Positions 1-7,648 of a stretch of 16,842 nt of DNA are shown piece by piece; the stretch's first letter is position 1; every line of letters starts with the position of its first letter. The notes below the pieces were generated by a model. The model was not told where the DNA came from, ran no database searches, and worked only from the letters and a program-made list of their open reading frames with translations. Source of the stretch: Acetobacteraceae bacterium (lineage in GTDB: Bacteria > Pseudomonadota > Alphaproteobacteria > Acetobacterales > Acetobacteraceae); contig JANXRT010000461.1 in assembly GCA_025356735.1 (NCBI GenBank), positions 1 to 16,842 on the forward strand, read 5' to 3'. The position numbers and the translations under genes are program-made.

Positions 1-113
1 TCGGCGGCGTCGGCGCCTACCGCGAGAAATGCGACGCCGTCACCGCCGACAGCTATGCAGGCTTCCAGGTCACCCCCGCCCCCGCCTTCGAAAAAGCTGC
101 CGCCGCCGAGTAA
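1..113 (+). CDS. Flavin-dependent monooxygenase, Baeyer-Villiger type, C-terminal end only (partial)
   Basis: Only the last 36 codons are in the window, read from base 3 and ending in TAA at 111-113. The visible residues include GGVGAYREKCDAV and SYAGF. They align by eye with the C-terminus of type I Baeyer-Villiger monooxygenases, where a glycine pair, a YR..C motif and a Y.GF motif close the protein. The complete monooxygenase at 14239-15840 ends in the same pattern (GGMARYRQICAEI, NYEGF), which supports the call. Enzymes of this family use FAD, NADPH and O2 to turn ketones into esters or lactones. The catalytic part lies outside the window, so substrate class and integrity cannot be judged. 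The family call is fairly sure; the exact activity is unknown. Confidence 0.72.
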   Translation, partial: GGVGAYREKCDAVTADSYAGFQVTPAPAFEKAAAAE

Positions 114-181
114 GGTCGCGGCAAGGAACCACCGCCCGTCGCAGAACTTTCCTCCGTGGAGCCTAACCAACGGAGGAAAGC

Positions 182-574
182 ATGTCGGACATGGCCGCCA
201 CACCGCCTGACGGCGGGGTCATCCAGAACGAGACCGACCAGCTCATCAGCTCAGACAAGGTCGAGGGCACCGCCGTTTACGATCGCTCACGCACCCGCCT
301 CGGCTCGATCCAACACATCATGCTGGACAAACGTTCAGGCAAAGCCGCCTACGCTGTGATGAGCTTCGGCGGCTTCCTGGGCATCGGCGAGAAATACCAC
401 CCGTTGCCCTGGAACGCGCTGACCTACGACCCGACGGTCGGCGGCTACGTCGTCGACCTCACCCGCGATCAGCTGGACGGTGCCCCGGTCTATGCCGCCG
501 ACGCTAGCCCCTGGTCCGATCCCACCTATGGCCGCGGGGTGAACGACTATTATGGTCTGCCATACCAGATGTAG
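182..574 (+). CDS. PRC-barrel domain protein
   Basis: A 130-residue protein with a PRC-barrel domain at about residues 21-100. It shows the usual pattern of a strand beginning LISSDKVEGTAVYD, then LGSIQHIMLDK, then AAYAVMSFGGFLGIGEKYHPLPW. That last block is the family hallmark. PRC-barrels were named for photosynthetic reaction centre subunit H and also occur as free-standing small proteins, often stress-associated, of uncertain role. The tail (residues 105-130) is rich in Tyr, Asp and Gly and probably flexible. There is no signal peptide or membrane segment. The ATG at 182 follows a strong Shine-Dalgarno GGAGG at 171-175, which decides this start. It stands alone between a monooxygenase and a convergent hydrolase, so context does not narrow the function. 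Confidence 0.88.
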   Translation: MSDMAATPPDGGVIQNETDQLISSDKVEGTAVYDRSRTRLGSIQHIMLDKRSGKAAYAVMSFGGFLGIGEKYHPLPWNALTYDPTVGGYVVDLTRDQLDGAPVYAADASPWSDPTYGRGVNDYYGLPYQM

Positions 575-646
575 AAGGTATGGGACGCCTTCCGGGCCCC
601 GGCAGCAGGACCGTCGTCCCCTGCACCCCTTCGACAAGCCACGCGC

Positions 647-1558
647 TCAATCCGCTTCCTGACACACCTTCGCACTCTCCAGCACCTCCGCCACCGCCTG
701 CGTAAACGCGCTCCGCATCGCTGGCAGACTGCGCACGATCAATTCGTGGTGCGTTCCGGGCATCGCGACGATGGTGAGGTCTGGGCATAGCCTTCCCCAG
801 CCCAGATGATCGGGCGCCGCTGCATCATGCTGCGCCGTGCGGAACAGGACTGCCTGGACCGGCATCGGCGCCAGCTCATCGAAAATGCCCTCCCACTGCC
901 GCAGCAGCGGAATGAAGTGCCAAAACAGCAGATCACGATCGAGTAGCCGCGAAAAATATCGCGGCAGCAGGCGTCGTGGCAGCCGGCCGTATGAATCCAG
1001 CACCTTTCGCCACCGCGGCTCCTTGATCGTGCGGGATATGAAATACGCCACCCGGCCGATGCCGTCGCCCTGGCGTATTGCCGATAACAGACCGAAAAAC
1101 TCCTGCCGGCGGGTCAACCGCCGTCGCACCGTCGCACCGTCGCGACGATCGATGTCAGGCCGTATCTCGGAATCAAGCAACCCCAGGAACCGCACCAGGG
1201 TCCCACTATCGCGCAACCGCGCGGCGACCGCGGCGGCGGCGATGCCGCCGAACGAGTAGCCCGCCAGCAGGATCGCTCCGACGGGCATCCGCGCTTCAAT
1301 CTGACCGATGGCGCCGCGCACCAGCGCGTCGAAGTCGAACCCGGGATCCCGTGACAGCACGGTCCAGTGCGGGTAGCGGATGGTGACCGTCTCGACACCG
1401 CAATCGTCGGCGACCTCGGCGAGCGTCGGATCGTAGCCGCCCATTCCGGGGAACATGAACAAACAGGGCAGGGCGAACACTCCGGAGGATGAAATCCGAA
1501 CGAATCGATTTGAGGGAGGTTCCGCAGCCTGCCGGATGCGGCGTGGGAACCCTGGCAC
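647..1558 (-). CDS. Thioesterase-type alpha/beta hydrolase
   Basis: A 303-residue alpha/beta hydrolase of the thioesterase-domain type (as in NRPS/PKS type II thioesterases). The core starts near residue 32 with LFMFPGMGGYDP, an oxyanion-side loop. The nucleophile elbow GYSFGG is at 100-105 (Ser102). Asp129 in FLGLLDSE follows the next strand, the place where thioesterases keep their acid, and His270/271 in PGTHHEL completes the triad. All catalytic positions are present. It probably hydrolyses an acyl thioester or ester in the cytoplasm; the substrate is unknown. The start is a GTG preceded by AAGG. The next Met (residue 35) would remove the first core strand, so GTG is preferred. It is divergent from the glycosyltransferase cassette with 86 bp between, so promoters for both must lie there. 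No carrier-protein partner is visible nearby. Confidence 0.8.
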   Translation of the reverse strand: MPGFPRRIRQAAEPPSNRFVRISSSGVFALPCLFMFPGMGGYDPTLAEVADDCGVETVTIRYPHWTVLSRDPGFDFDALVRGAIGQIEARMPVGAILLAGYSFGGIAAAAVAARLRDSGTLVRFLGLLDSEIRPDIDRRDGATVRRRLTRRQEFFGLLSAIRQGDGIGRVAYFISRTIKEPRWRKVLDSYGRLPRRLLPRYFSRLLDRDLLFWHFIPLLRQWEGIFDELAPMPVQAVLFRTAQHDAAAPDHLGWGRLCPDLTIVAMPGTHHELIVRSLPAMRSAFTQAVAEVLESAKVCQEAD

Positions 1559-1644
1559 CGATTGCCTTGTTGTCGGCCTGACCAGGAAACGGCATCGGGC
1601 CGACTCCGTCGTTCGGCAATATTTCAGTCGGCCAAGGTTTCAAG

Positions 1645-2508
1645 ATGTCAATTTCCACGCCCCGCCGCAACCTCGTTATCGTTCGCGCCGGCGACGCGTC
1701 GCTTCACCCCGGCTGGCTTGATGGGCCGGAAGCCCGCAACTGGGATCTCGTGGTCAGCTATTTCGGCAAGGACCCTGTCCGCTATCGCCAGGACGACGTC
1801 GTGCGCATCGACGGTGTCGGCCCCAAATGGACGCCGCTGCACCGACTGCTGCTCGACCATCCCGATTATCTCGACCGCTACGACTACATCTGGCTGCCCG
1901 ACGACGACCTCGCCGCCACCAAGGCCGACATCAACCGGTTTTTCCGGCTATGCGCCGAATACAGGCTGGAACTGGCGCAACCCTCGCTCAGCGCCGACAG
2001 CCCGATGACTCATCCGTTGCTCATCCATAACCGCGCCAGCCACATCCGGTTCACCAACTTCGTCGAGGTGATGGCGCCGTGCTTCAGCGCCGCCTGCCTG
2101 GCCCGCGTGCTGCCGACTTTCTCGGCCACTGAAAGCGGCTGGGGGATCGACTGGCTGTGGCCGCGCCTGGTTGCCGACCGCGACAGCGGCATTGCCATCG
2201 TCGACGACGTAGTTATCCGCCACACCAGGCCGCTGGGCGGCCCGAACTATGACGCCATGCGTGCCAAGGGCAAATCACCGCGAGCCGAGCTGATCGAATT
2301 CCAGCAGCGCGAGGGCATCAGCGATGTGAGAATACAGGTCCATAAAGCGATCTCGCGATCCGGACGCAGCCTGCCGCCACGCTCGCGCAGGCTGCAGATG
2401 CGGCTGTTCGTCGGATCGGCGCCGGCGCTCGTCGTCTCGCCCGCACGCTGGACGCTGTTCAAGCAGCTGCTGCGGCGGATGGCGTCGGCGCGCCAGATGC
2501 CAGGCTAA
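1645..2508 (+). CDS. DUF707 family putative glycosyltransferase
   Basis: A 287-residue protein recognisable as DUF707, a family with a GT-A-like fold and presumed glycosyltransferase function. Visible signatures are NWDLVVSYFG (33-41), the acidic DxD-like motif PDDDL at 85-89, TNFVEVMAPCFS (137-148) and SGWGIDWLWP (164-173), the most diagnostic block. The tail from about residue 225 is basic and could contact membrane or nucleotide-sugar. No signal peptide is seen, so it should act on the cytoplasmic face. It begins a three-gene plus-strand run with a GT2 enzyme and another DDD-motif protein, which supports a joint role in making a surface glycan. ATG 1645 has AAGG at 1634-1637. Donor, acceptor and linkage cannot be read from sequence. 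Confidence 0.82.
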   Translation: MSISTPRRNLVIVRAGDASLHPGWLDGPEARNWDLVVSYFGKDPVRYRQDDVVRIDGVGPKWTPLHRLLLDHPDYLDRYDYIWLPDDDLAATKADINRFFRLCAEYRLELAQPSLSADSPMTHPLLIHNRASHIRFTNFVEVMAPCFSAACLARVLPTFSATESGWGIDWLWPRLVADRDSGIAIVDDVVIRHTRPLGGPNYDAMRAKGKSPRAELIEFQQREGISDVRIQVHKAISRSGRSLPPRSRRLQMRLFVGSAPALVVSPARWTLFKQLLRRMASARQMPG

Positions 2509-2551
2509 GCCGGGAAGGGCTGAGACAAGCAGCCAGGGCGAAGCGCCCAGG

Positions 2552-2604
2552 ATGGAAAGATCGAATGGAAAGATCGGACGGAAAAATCGGGATGGAAAGA
2601 TGCC
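2552..2604 (+). repeat. 13-bp imperfect tandem repeat over the GT2 gene start
   Basis: Four consecutive units of 13-14 bp: ATGGAAAGATCGA (2552), ATGGAAAGATCGG (2565), ACGGAAAAATCGGG (2578) and ATGGAAAGATGCC (2592). The last unit contains the likely start codon of the glycosyltransferase (ATG 2600). Because the unit is not a multiple of three, adding or losing one would change the frame linking the upstream ATG (2552) to the gene, but not expression from ATG 2600. A small GGGCG-AAG-CGCCC hairpin lies just upstream at 2536-2548. Confidence 0.8.
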
Positions 2605-3631
2605 AACGGTTTCTGTTGCCATGGCCACCTTCAACGGCGCGAAATTCCTGGCCGAGCAGCTGGACAGCCTGGCGCGCCAGACCCGGCTGCCGGACGAGCT
2701 GGTCGTCACCGACGACGGTTCGACCGACCAGACGCTGGCGGTCGTCGAGCGGTTCGCGACCACGGCGCGGTTTGCCGTCCACATCCATCGCAATCCGAGC
2801 CGGCTGGGCTATCGCGCCAACTTCATGGCCAATTTCGCTCGATGCCGATCGGACCTCATAGCCGTCAGCGACCAGGACGATATCTGGCACACCAGCAAAC
2901 TCGAAATCGCCGTGGCGGCGTTCGAGGAAGCCGAGGTGCTCCTGTTTTGCCACGATGCCTGGCTGGTCGACGCCGACGGACAGCGGTTGGGCGAGGCGAA
3001 CATCATCAGGCTGCCGGCGCGCAGCCCGCCGCTGTCGTTCTATCCGTTCATCAACCCGCTCGGTTTCACAATCGTCTTCCGTCGCTCCTTGCTCGCCTTT
3101 TCCGATGACTGGCCGGCGTCGCTTGACACCTGGGAGGAAGGCAACCGCATGGCTCATGACCAATGGCTGTGTTTCATCGCGTCAACCTACGGGGCTATAG
3201 CCTTCTCCGAAGAAAAGCTAGTGGACTACCGCCAGCATGGCGGCAATGCTTATGGCTGGAAGCCCGGGTCGCTCTGGGCCCGTTACCGCTACAAGCTGCG
3301 CAACCCCGGCGAGGCGCTGCGAACCTTGTCCAGGGCCGCTGAGGCTCGGGCCGCCATTCTGGAGCGCGAGCTAGAGACGCTGACCCCAAACTGGCGGCAA
3401 CGCGCCGCCGATGCGGCTCGGCTCTACCGGCGCTTTGCCGATGTGGTATCCGTCCGCTCGCGCATCTACCTGCAATCATCGCTGCGCCAACGAGTCGAGG
3501 CGATCCGGTCCTTGTTGTCACGCCACGCCTATGCCGAGGCGACGCCGTGGGATCTGAGCGCCAAATCCCTGGCGAAGGATGTCGCTTTCGGGATCGTGTT
3601 GCACGCCTTCCTGCCCAAGCCGCGCTCCTGA
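2600..3631 (+). CDS. Family 2 glycosyltransferase (DQDDIW type)
   Basis: A GT2 glycosyltransferase of 343 residues from ATG 2600. The GT-A domain starts immediately: VSVAMATFNGAKFLAEQLDSL, the nucleotide-binding pair DD at 38-39 in VVTDDGST, then SDQDDIW (DxD region, 91-94) which binds the metal and nucleotide-sugar phosphate. HDQW near 186 is the usual position of the catalytic base region, and VDYRQHGGNAYG follows near 208. The DQDDIW subgroup often contains rhamnosyltransferases for O-antigen or capsule, but the sugar cannot be assigned here. The C-terminal 100 residues are helical and basic without clear membrane spans. An in-frame ATG at 2552 would add 16 residues (MERSNGKIGRKNRDGK) encoded by the tandem repeat; the family normally starts at the later one. 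It sits 91 bp after the DUF707 gene and 51 bp before the third cassette gene, consistent with one operon. Confidence 0.88.
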   Translation: MPTVSVAMATFNGAKFLAEQLDSLARQTRLPDELVVTDDGSTDQTLAVVERFATTARFAVHIHRNPSRLGYRANFMANFARCRSDLIAVSDQDDIWHTSKLEIAVAAFEEAEVLLFCHDAWLVDADGQRLGEANIIRLPARSPPLSFYPFINPLGFTIVFRRSLLAFSDDWPASLDTWEEGNRMAHDQWLCFIASTYGAIAFSEEKLVDYRQHGGNAYGWKPGSLWARYRYKLRNPGEALRTLSRAAEARAAILERELETLTPNWRQRAADAARLYRRFADVVSVRSRIYLQSSLRQRVEAIRSLLSRHAYAEATPWDLSAKSLAKDVAFGIVLHAFLPKPRS

Positions 3632-3682
3632 ACCCGCATCGCTGACAAACGCCGCGTGACGCGGTCAAACGGAGGAACAGAG

Positions 3683-4612
3683 ATGGCCGGAGGATCGCAG
3701 ACGAATCGTGTGATCGCCGTCACGCCCGCCGGACGCCGCGGCTATCTGGAGCTGCTGGCCCATTACGTGCTAGCCGATCCCGGCATCAGCGAATGGCATC
3801 TATGGGACAACTGTCGGCAGCAAAGCGATCGGCTCTACATCCAAGAGCTGGCGCGCCGACATGACAGGATCAGGATCATTACGCTGCCGGCCACCGACGG
3901 CGGCAACAGCTCGATCAATCGATTCTATGGGTTCTGCGACGAGCCTGACACGTTCTACATCAAGATGGACGACGATCTCGTCTATCTGCCGCCGGGTCTT
4001 AGCTCGGCCTTGTTCGCCCGCGCGCAGGCCGAGCGCGGCACCCGGCTGTGGTGGTCGCCGCTGGTCGTCAACAACGCGATCTGCACCTGGTTGCTCAAGT
4101 ATTTCAGCCAGGTGACGATCGAGGCCGAAGTCACCGCCCAGGCCGCCTGCCGGGTCGGCTGGCGCAGCGCCCCGTTCGCCGAAAACCTGCACGCGGCGTT
4201 TCTCGACGCCTGCCGGCAGGGCGGCATCGCCGCCTTTCACGTGCCCGACCAGGATATCCGGCTGTCGCGGTTCTCGATCAACTGCCTCGGCTTCTTCGGC
4301 AGCGACGTGGTCGAGGCCGGCGCCGATTTTTGTCCGCTTGGGGTGGACGACGAGGAGTGGCTCTCTGCCGTGCTCCCAGCGCGGCTGAACCGGCCCGGCC
4401 GCATCGTCGGCGACTGCGTGGTCGCGCATTTCAGCTACTGGACGCAGGAAGCGGAGCTGCTGAAGACCCGCATTCTGGATGACTACTACGCCATCGCCGG
4501 GCTTAAACTGAGCCATCGGCCAATCAAGAAGATGCCGCCGAGAGCAAGAATAAAATCGGTGGTTCTCGATCGTTTTCTGGGCCCGCCGATCCCTTATTCC
4601 GTCTCGATCTGA
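3683..4612 (+). CDS. Putative glycosyltransferase with DDD motif, unassigned family
   Basis: A 309-residue protein that I cannot place in a named family. Visible features: a first strand RVIAVTPAGRRGYLELLAHYVL (about 9-30), SEWHLWDN (about 36-43), and YIKMDDDLVYLPPG with Asp96-98, which looks like the DxD metal/nucleotide-sugar site of a GT-A fold. VPDQDIRLSRFSINCLGFFG and GVDDEEWLSAVLP could form the acceptor or base region. The hydrophobicity suggests a soluble or peripheral protein with no signal peptide. ATG 3683 is preferred because GGAGGA (3671-3676) precedes it by 6 nt; a GTG nine codons upstream (3656) is open but has no good ribosome site. It ends the cassette and overlaps the convergent acyl-CoA ligase by 19 bp. 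Neighbours argue for glycan assembly. The enzyme class is inference; the DDD motif is seen. Confidence 0.72.
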   Translation: MAGGSQTNRVIAVTPAGRRGYLELLAHYVLADPGISEWHLWDNCRQQSDRLYIQELARRHDRIRIITLPATDGGNSSINRFYGFCDEPDTFYIKMDDDLVYLPPGLSSALFARAQAERGTRLWWSPLVVNNAICTWLLKYFSQVTIEAEVTAQAACRVGWRSAPFAENLHAAFLDACRQGGIAAFHVPDQDIRLSRFSINCLGFFGSDVVEAGADFCPLGVDDEEWLSAVLPARLNRPGRIVGDCVVAHFSYWTQEAELLKTRILDDYYAIAGLKLSHRPIKKMPPRARIKSVVLDRFLGPPIPYSVSI

Positions 4613-6159
4613 GAGCTGCCCGGGTTTTGGGCCGAGGCCCATCTCTCGATTTCATGCCGCTGTATCTTGCCGGTGGTGGATCGCGACAACGCAGCAGCGC
4701 CAATGAAGAAAATATCCTTCGGCCGCTTGTAGCCGGCTAGCACAGCGCGGCATCGGGCCAGCAACTCGTCCACCGTCAAGCTGTCATCGCGCCGCACGAC
4801 GAACGCCACCGGAACCTCGCCCCAGCGCGCATCGATCCGTCGCACCACCACGGCCTCCTCGACCCGCGGATCGGCCAGCAGCACGCGCTCGATCTCGGCC
4901 GGGTAGATGTTCTCGCCACCGGACTTGATCATGTATTTCACCCGATCGACGAAATCGACGGTGCCGTCCGGGCGACGGCGGCAGACATCGCCAAGATGAA
5001 ACCAGCCGCCGCGGAAATCGTGGGCGTTGGTCTCGGGCGCGTTCCAGTAGCCGGAAAACAGGGTTGGGCCGCGAACCGCCACCTCGCCCGGCTCGCCCTC
5101 GGCGACATCGTGGTCATCGGGATCGACCAGGCGATAACGGCCGCCGGCGCTGGGTGTCTTCGACAGCCGCTTGGGCGCCGTGCCGGCGGCGATCCGTCCG
5201 GCCGAGAACGGCGGCAGCCCGGTTTCAGTCGAGCCGAAGGTGTTGGCGTAGGGCGTGCGTAGCAAGGCGGTGATTTCCGCCAGCTGATGGCGCGGCACCA
5301 GGTCGGCCATGGCTCCGGCCAGCTTGATCGGCGCCGGCACGAACCCGGACCGGCGGCGCAGCGCATCAATCAGGTCGCCGATCATGCCGGGCATCAGCAC
5401 CAGCCACCATTGCGGCACGGTTTCGATGGCATCGACGAGGCGGTCGGCGTCGTAGCGCGGGATCACCACAACCTTGCCGCCAAGGCACAGCACGGTGATC
5501 GACTGCTCGGCCGAGGCCATGTGGTACATCGGCGCCCAGGCGACGAAGCTGTCCCCGGCCGCCAGCTCGAAATCGACGCAGCTCGAAAAGGCGCGCGCGA
5601 GCTGCGCCCGATGACTGATCACGGCACCCTTCGGCAGCCCGGTGGTGCCGCTGGTATAAAGGATCATCAGCCCGTCCTTGGCATCGACGCGGCATTGCGG
5701 CTCGGTATTCGCTGCGCGCCCGAGTCGCGCCTCGTAGTCGTCGCCGAGCGCCACGATCTCGCCGGCGGCCATGCCCAGCCGGGCGATTGCCGCCAGGTAG
5801 GCGGGAGCCACCAGCACCGCCTTCGGCGAGACGAGTTCAATGCAGTGGCGCAGTTCCGGATCCGACAGCCGCCAGTTCAGCGCGGCGACGATGGCGCCGA
5901 CCTTGCCGGCAGCGAATAGCAGTTCCAGGTATTCGAGCCGATTCTCGGACAGGATCGCCACCCGGTCGCCGCGCCCGATCTCCAGCGCCAGCAGATGGTG
6001 CGCCAGCCGGTTTACCCTGACGTTGAGTTGGCCGAAACTCAGCCGCCGCGCACCATCCTCGACCGCCGGATGGTCGGGGCGTAGCCGCGCCTGGTGCAGC
6101 AGCATGGCGCCGACGGTCAGGCCGGCGGCCTGGCCGATCAGATCCGCCTCATGGGTCAT
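4594..6159 (-). CDS. AMP-forming acyl-CoA ligase (ANL superfamily)
   Basis: A full-length 521-residue ANL enzyme that adenylates a carboxylic acid and transfers it to CoA. Signatures in order: the P-loop YTSGTTGLPKG (168-178), WAPMYHMASAEQ (208-219) lining the acyl pocket, NTFGSTETG (306-314, A5), YWNAPET and GWFHLGDV (371-391, A7), the hinge VKYMIKSGGENIYPAEIE (A8, about 407-424) and the adenylating lysine in STTGKIQR (Lys498, A10). All catalytic residues are present. It resembles medium/long-chain fatty acid or aryl-acid CoA ligases; the substrate is not readable. GGAAG 6 nt before ATG sets the start, and an inverted repeat covers that site (6169-6187). It is divergent from the MFS transporter, suggesting a shared uptake-and-activation route, and convergent with the glycosyltransferase cassette. 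Confidence 0.92.
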   Translation of the reverse strand: MTHEADLIGQAAGLTVGAMLLHQARLRPDHPAVEDGARRLSFGQLNVRVNRLAHHLLALEIGRGDRVAILSENRLEYLELLFAAGKVGAIVAALNWRLSDPELRHCIELVSPKAVLVAPAYLAAIARLGMAAGEIVALGDDYEARLGRAANTEPQCRVDAKDGLMILYTSGTTGLPKGAVISHRAQLARAFSSCVDFELAAGDSFVAWAPMYHMASAEQSITVLCLGGKVVVIPRYDADRLVDAIETVPQWWLVLMPGMIGDLIDALRRRSGFVPAPIKLAGAMADLVPRHQLAEITALLRTPYANTFGSTETGLPPFSAGRIAAGTAPKRLSKTPSAGGRYRLVDPDDHDVAEGEPGEVAVRGPTLFSGYWNAPETNAHDFRGGWFHLGDVCRRRPDGTVDFVDRVKYMIKSGGENIYPAEIERVLLADPRVEEAVVVRRIDARWGEVPVAFVVRRDDSLTVDELLARCRAVLAGYKRPKDIFFIGAAALSRSTTGKIQRHEIERWASAQNPGSSQIETE

Positions 6160-6168
6160 GTCGGACTT

Positions 6169-6187
6169 CCAACGTTCTTCTCGTTGG
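6169..6187 (-). promoter_or_regulatory. Inverted repeat covering the ligase ribosome-binding site
   Basis: CCAACG at 6169-6174 and CGTTGG at 6182-6187 are perfect 6-bp arms with a 7-nt loop. On the ligase mRNA the downstream arm runs straight into the Shine-Dalgarno sequence (CGTTGGAAG), about 9 nt before the start codon. It could be an RNA hairpin that limits translation or a protein-binding palindrome in the divergent promoter region. Sequence alone does not decide. Confidence 0.5.
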
Positions 6188-6329
6188 CGGAACTATCGAA
6201 TTGCCGCCGTCCGAAGTCCAGCGCCGGCCGGGCGCCATCATCCAAAGCCAGCTATGGACAGGCATCGGGCCGATGCGCAAGGTAACGAACGACAAGGCGG
6301 AAACCGCCAGGCCATACCCGGAGAAGACG

Positions 6330-7643
6330 ATGGACGCGGCGCTCGAAAAATCCACCATGCGCAAGATCTACCTGCGCCTGCTGCCGTTCGCGATCCTCAG
6401 CTACTTCCTGGCCTATATCGACCGCATAAACGTGAGCTTCGCCGGCCTCACGATGCGCGGCGACCTCGACATGACCGCGACCGCCTTCGGCCTGGCCACC
6501 GGAACGTTCTACTGGGGCTACTTCCTGTTCGAGGTGCCGAGCAACGTCATCATGGAGAAGGTCGGCGCAAGGCTGTGGATCGCGCGCATCATGATCACCT
6601 GGGGCCTGCTCGCCGGCGCCACCGCGCTGGTCACCGGGCCGAACAGCTACGGCGTCGTGCGCTTCCTGCTCGGCGTCGCCGAGGCCGGGTTCTTCCCCGG
6701 CATCATCCTCTACTTCACCTACTGGTTCCCGAGCTACCACCACGCTCGCATCGTCTCGGCGTTCCTGATCGGCCTGCCGGTCGCGGTCGCCTTCGGCGCC
6801 CCGATCTCCACCGCGCTGCTCGGCCTCGATGGCCTGTTCGGCCTAAAAGGCTGGCAGATCATGTATATCGCCGAGGCCATCCCGACGATCCTGATCGGCA
6901 TCGCCACCCTGTTCGTGCTCACCGACCGCCCCGAGCAGGCCAAGTTCCTGACCGCGGAGGAGCGTTCATGGCTCGCCGGCAAGCTGCTGGCTGAGCGCCG
7001 CGCCAAGGAGGGGGTGAAAACCTTCGGCATGTGGCAGGCGATGTTCGACCGCAAGGTCCTGCTGCTGGCATTGAACTATTTCGGCATCGTCACCGCCAGC
7101 CTGGGGATGCTGATCTTCATCCCGCAGATCATTAAGTCGCTCGGCGACTTCAGCAACATGACCGTCGGCTGGCTGACGATGATCCCATACATCTGTGGCG
7201 GCATCGCGATGGTGGTGTGGGGCCGGGTGTCGGACCGCATGGACGAGCGGCGCTGGAACCTGCTCGGCGCCTGCATTCTCTCGACCATAGGTCTGGTCAT
7301 CGCCGGACTGACGATGGGCAGCTGGTGGGCGCTGGTCGGCATGTCAATCGCGGCAATGGGCTTCTACGGCTCGAAGGGTCCGTTTTGGGCGATGCCGCCA
7401 ATGTTCCTGACCGGCACCGGCGCCGCGGCGGCGATCGCCTGGATCAACTCGATCGGCAATCTCGGCGGCTTCTTCGGCCCGTGGTACGTCGGCGTGATGA
7501 AGGACGCCACCGGCAGCTTCGCCGGCGGGCTGTTCGGGCTGGCCCTGCTCAGCCTACTCGCCTCGCTGGTCTGCGCCTTCTTCCTGCACATCCCGAACCC
7601 GACCACGGCCGTGCCGGCGTCCGCCTCCTTTCAGACGTCGTAG
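6330..7643 (+). CDS. MFS transporter, anion:cation symporter type
   Basis: A 437-residue major facilitator with about 12 membrane spans, close to the usual length of the anion:cation symporter family (phthalate, tartrate, hexuronate and similar organic acids). Visible marks: LRLLPFAILSYFLAYIDRINVSFA (first span and the conserved DR.N), GYFLFEVPSNVIMEKVGARLWIARIM (spans 2-3), RFLLGVAEAGFFPGIILYFTYWFP (span 4 with the family G.AEAGF.PG), a central loop around DRPEQAKFL, and SDRMDERRW at the second half's 2-3 loop. The open frame extends upstream to 6201, but ATG 6330 with GGAGA 6 nt before fits the family N-terminus best; ATG 6273 is a weaker option. Divergent from the acyl-CoA ligase, so it probably imports the acid that the ligase activates (inference). 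Confidence 0.9.
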   Translation: MDAALEKSTMRKIYLRLLPFAILSYFLAYIDRINVSFAGLTMRGDLDMTATAFGLATGTFYWGYFLFEVPSNVIMEKVGARLWIARIMITWGLLAGATALVTGPNSYGVVRFLLGVAEAGFFPGIILYFTYWFPSYHHARIVSAFLIGLPVAVAFGAPISTALLGLDGLFGLKGWQIMYIAEAIPTILIGIATLFVLTDRPEQAKFLTAEERSWLAGKLLAERRAKEGVKTFGMWQAMFDRKVLLLALNYFGIVTASLGMLIFIPQIIKSLGDFSNMTVGWLTMIPYICGGIAMVVWGRVSDRMDERRWNLLGACILSTIGLVIAGLTMGSWWALVGMSIAAMGFYGSKGPFWAMPPMFLTGTGAAAAIAWINSIGNLGGFFGPWYVGVMKDATGSFAGGLFGLALLSLLASLVCAFFLHIPNPTTAVPASASFQTS

Positions 7644-7648
7644 GCAGG

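Noticed and set aside
575..646. Possible terminator between the PRC-barrel and thioesterase genes
   Set aside because: Only weak, imperfect GC-rich dyads and no T-tract in either direction.
1121..1150. Short CCGTCGCA repeats inside the thioesterase gene
   Set aside because: They encode ordinary Arg/Thr/Val codons in a continuous frame; simple GC-rich codon repetition explains them.
2459..3163. 234-codon minus-strand ORF opposite the GT2 gene
   Set aside because: Antisense to a clear GT2 domain, with no domain of its own.
3800..4642. 280-codon minus-strand ORF opposite the third glycosyltransferase-like gene
   Set aside because: The plus-strand gene has a strong ribosome site and DDD motif. 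The antisense frame shows no domain and would overlap the ligase 3' end.
5287..5919. 210-codon plus-strand ORF inside the ligase
   Set aside because: Antisense to the ligase core motifs; composition typical of a shadow frame.
5840..6994. 384-codon plus-strand ORF over the ligase start and MFS gene
   Set aside because: It is antisense to the ligase N-terminus and out of frame with the MFS gene. Its product is low-complexity Arg/Pro/His-rich, as expected of shadow frames at high GC.
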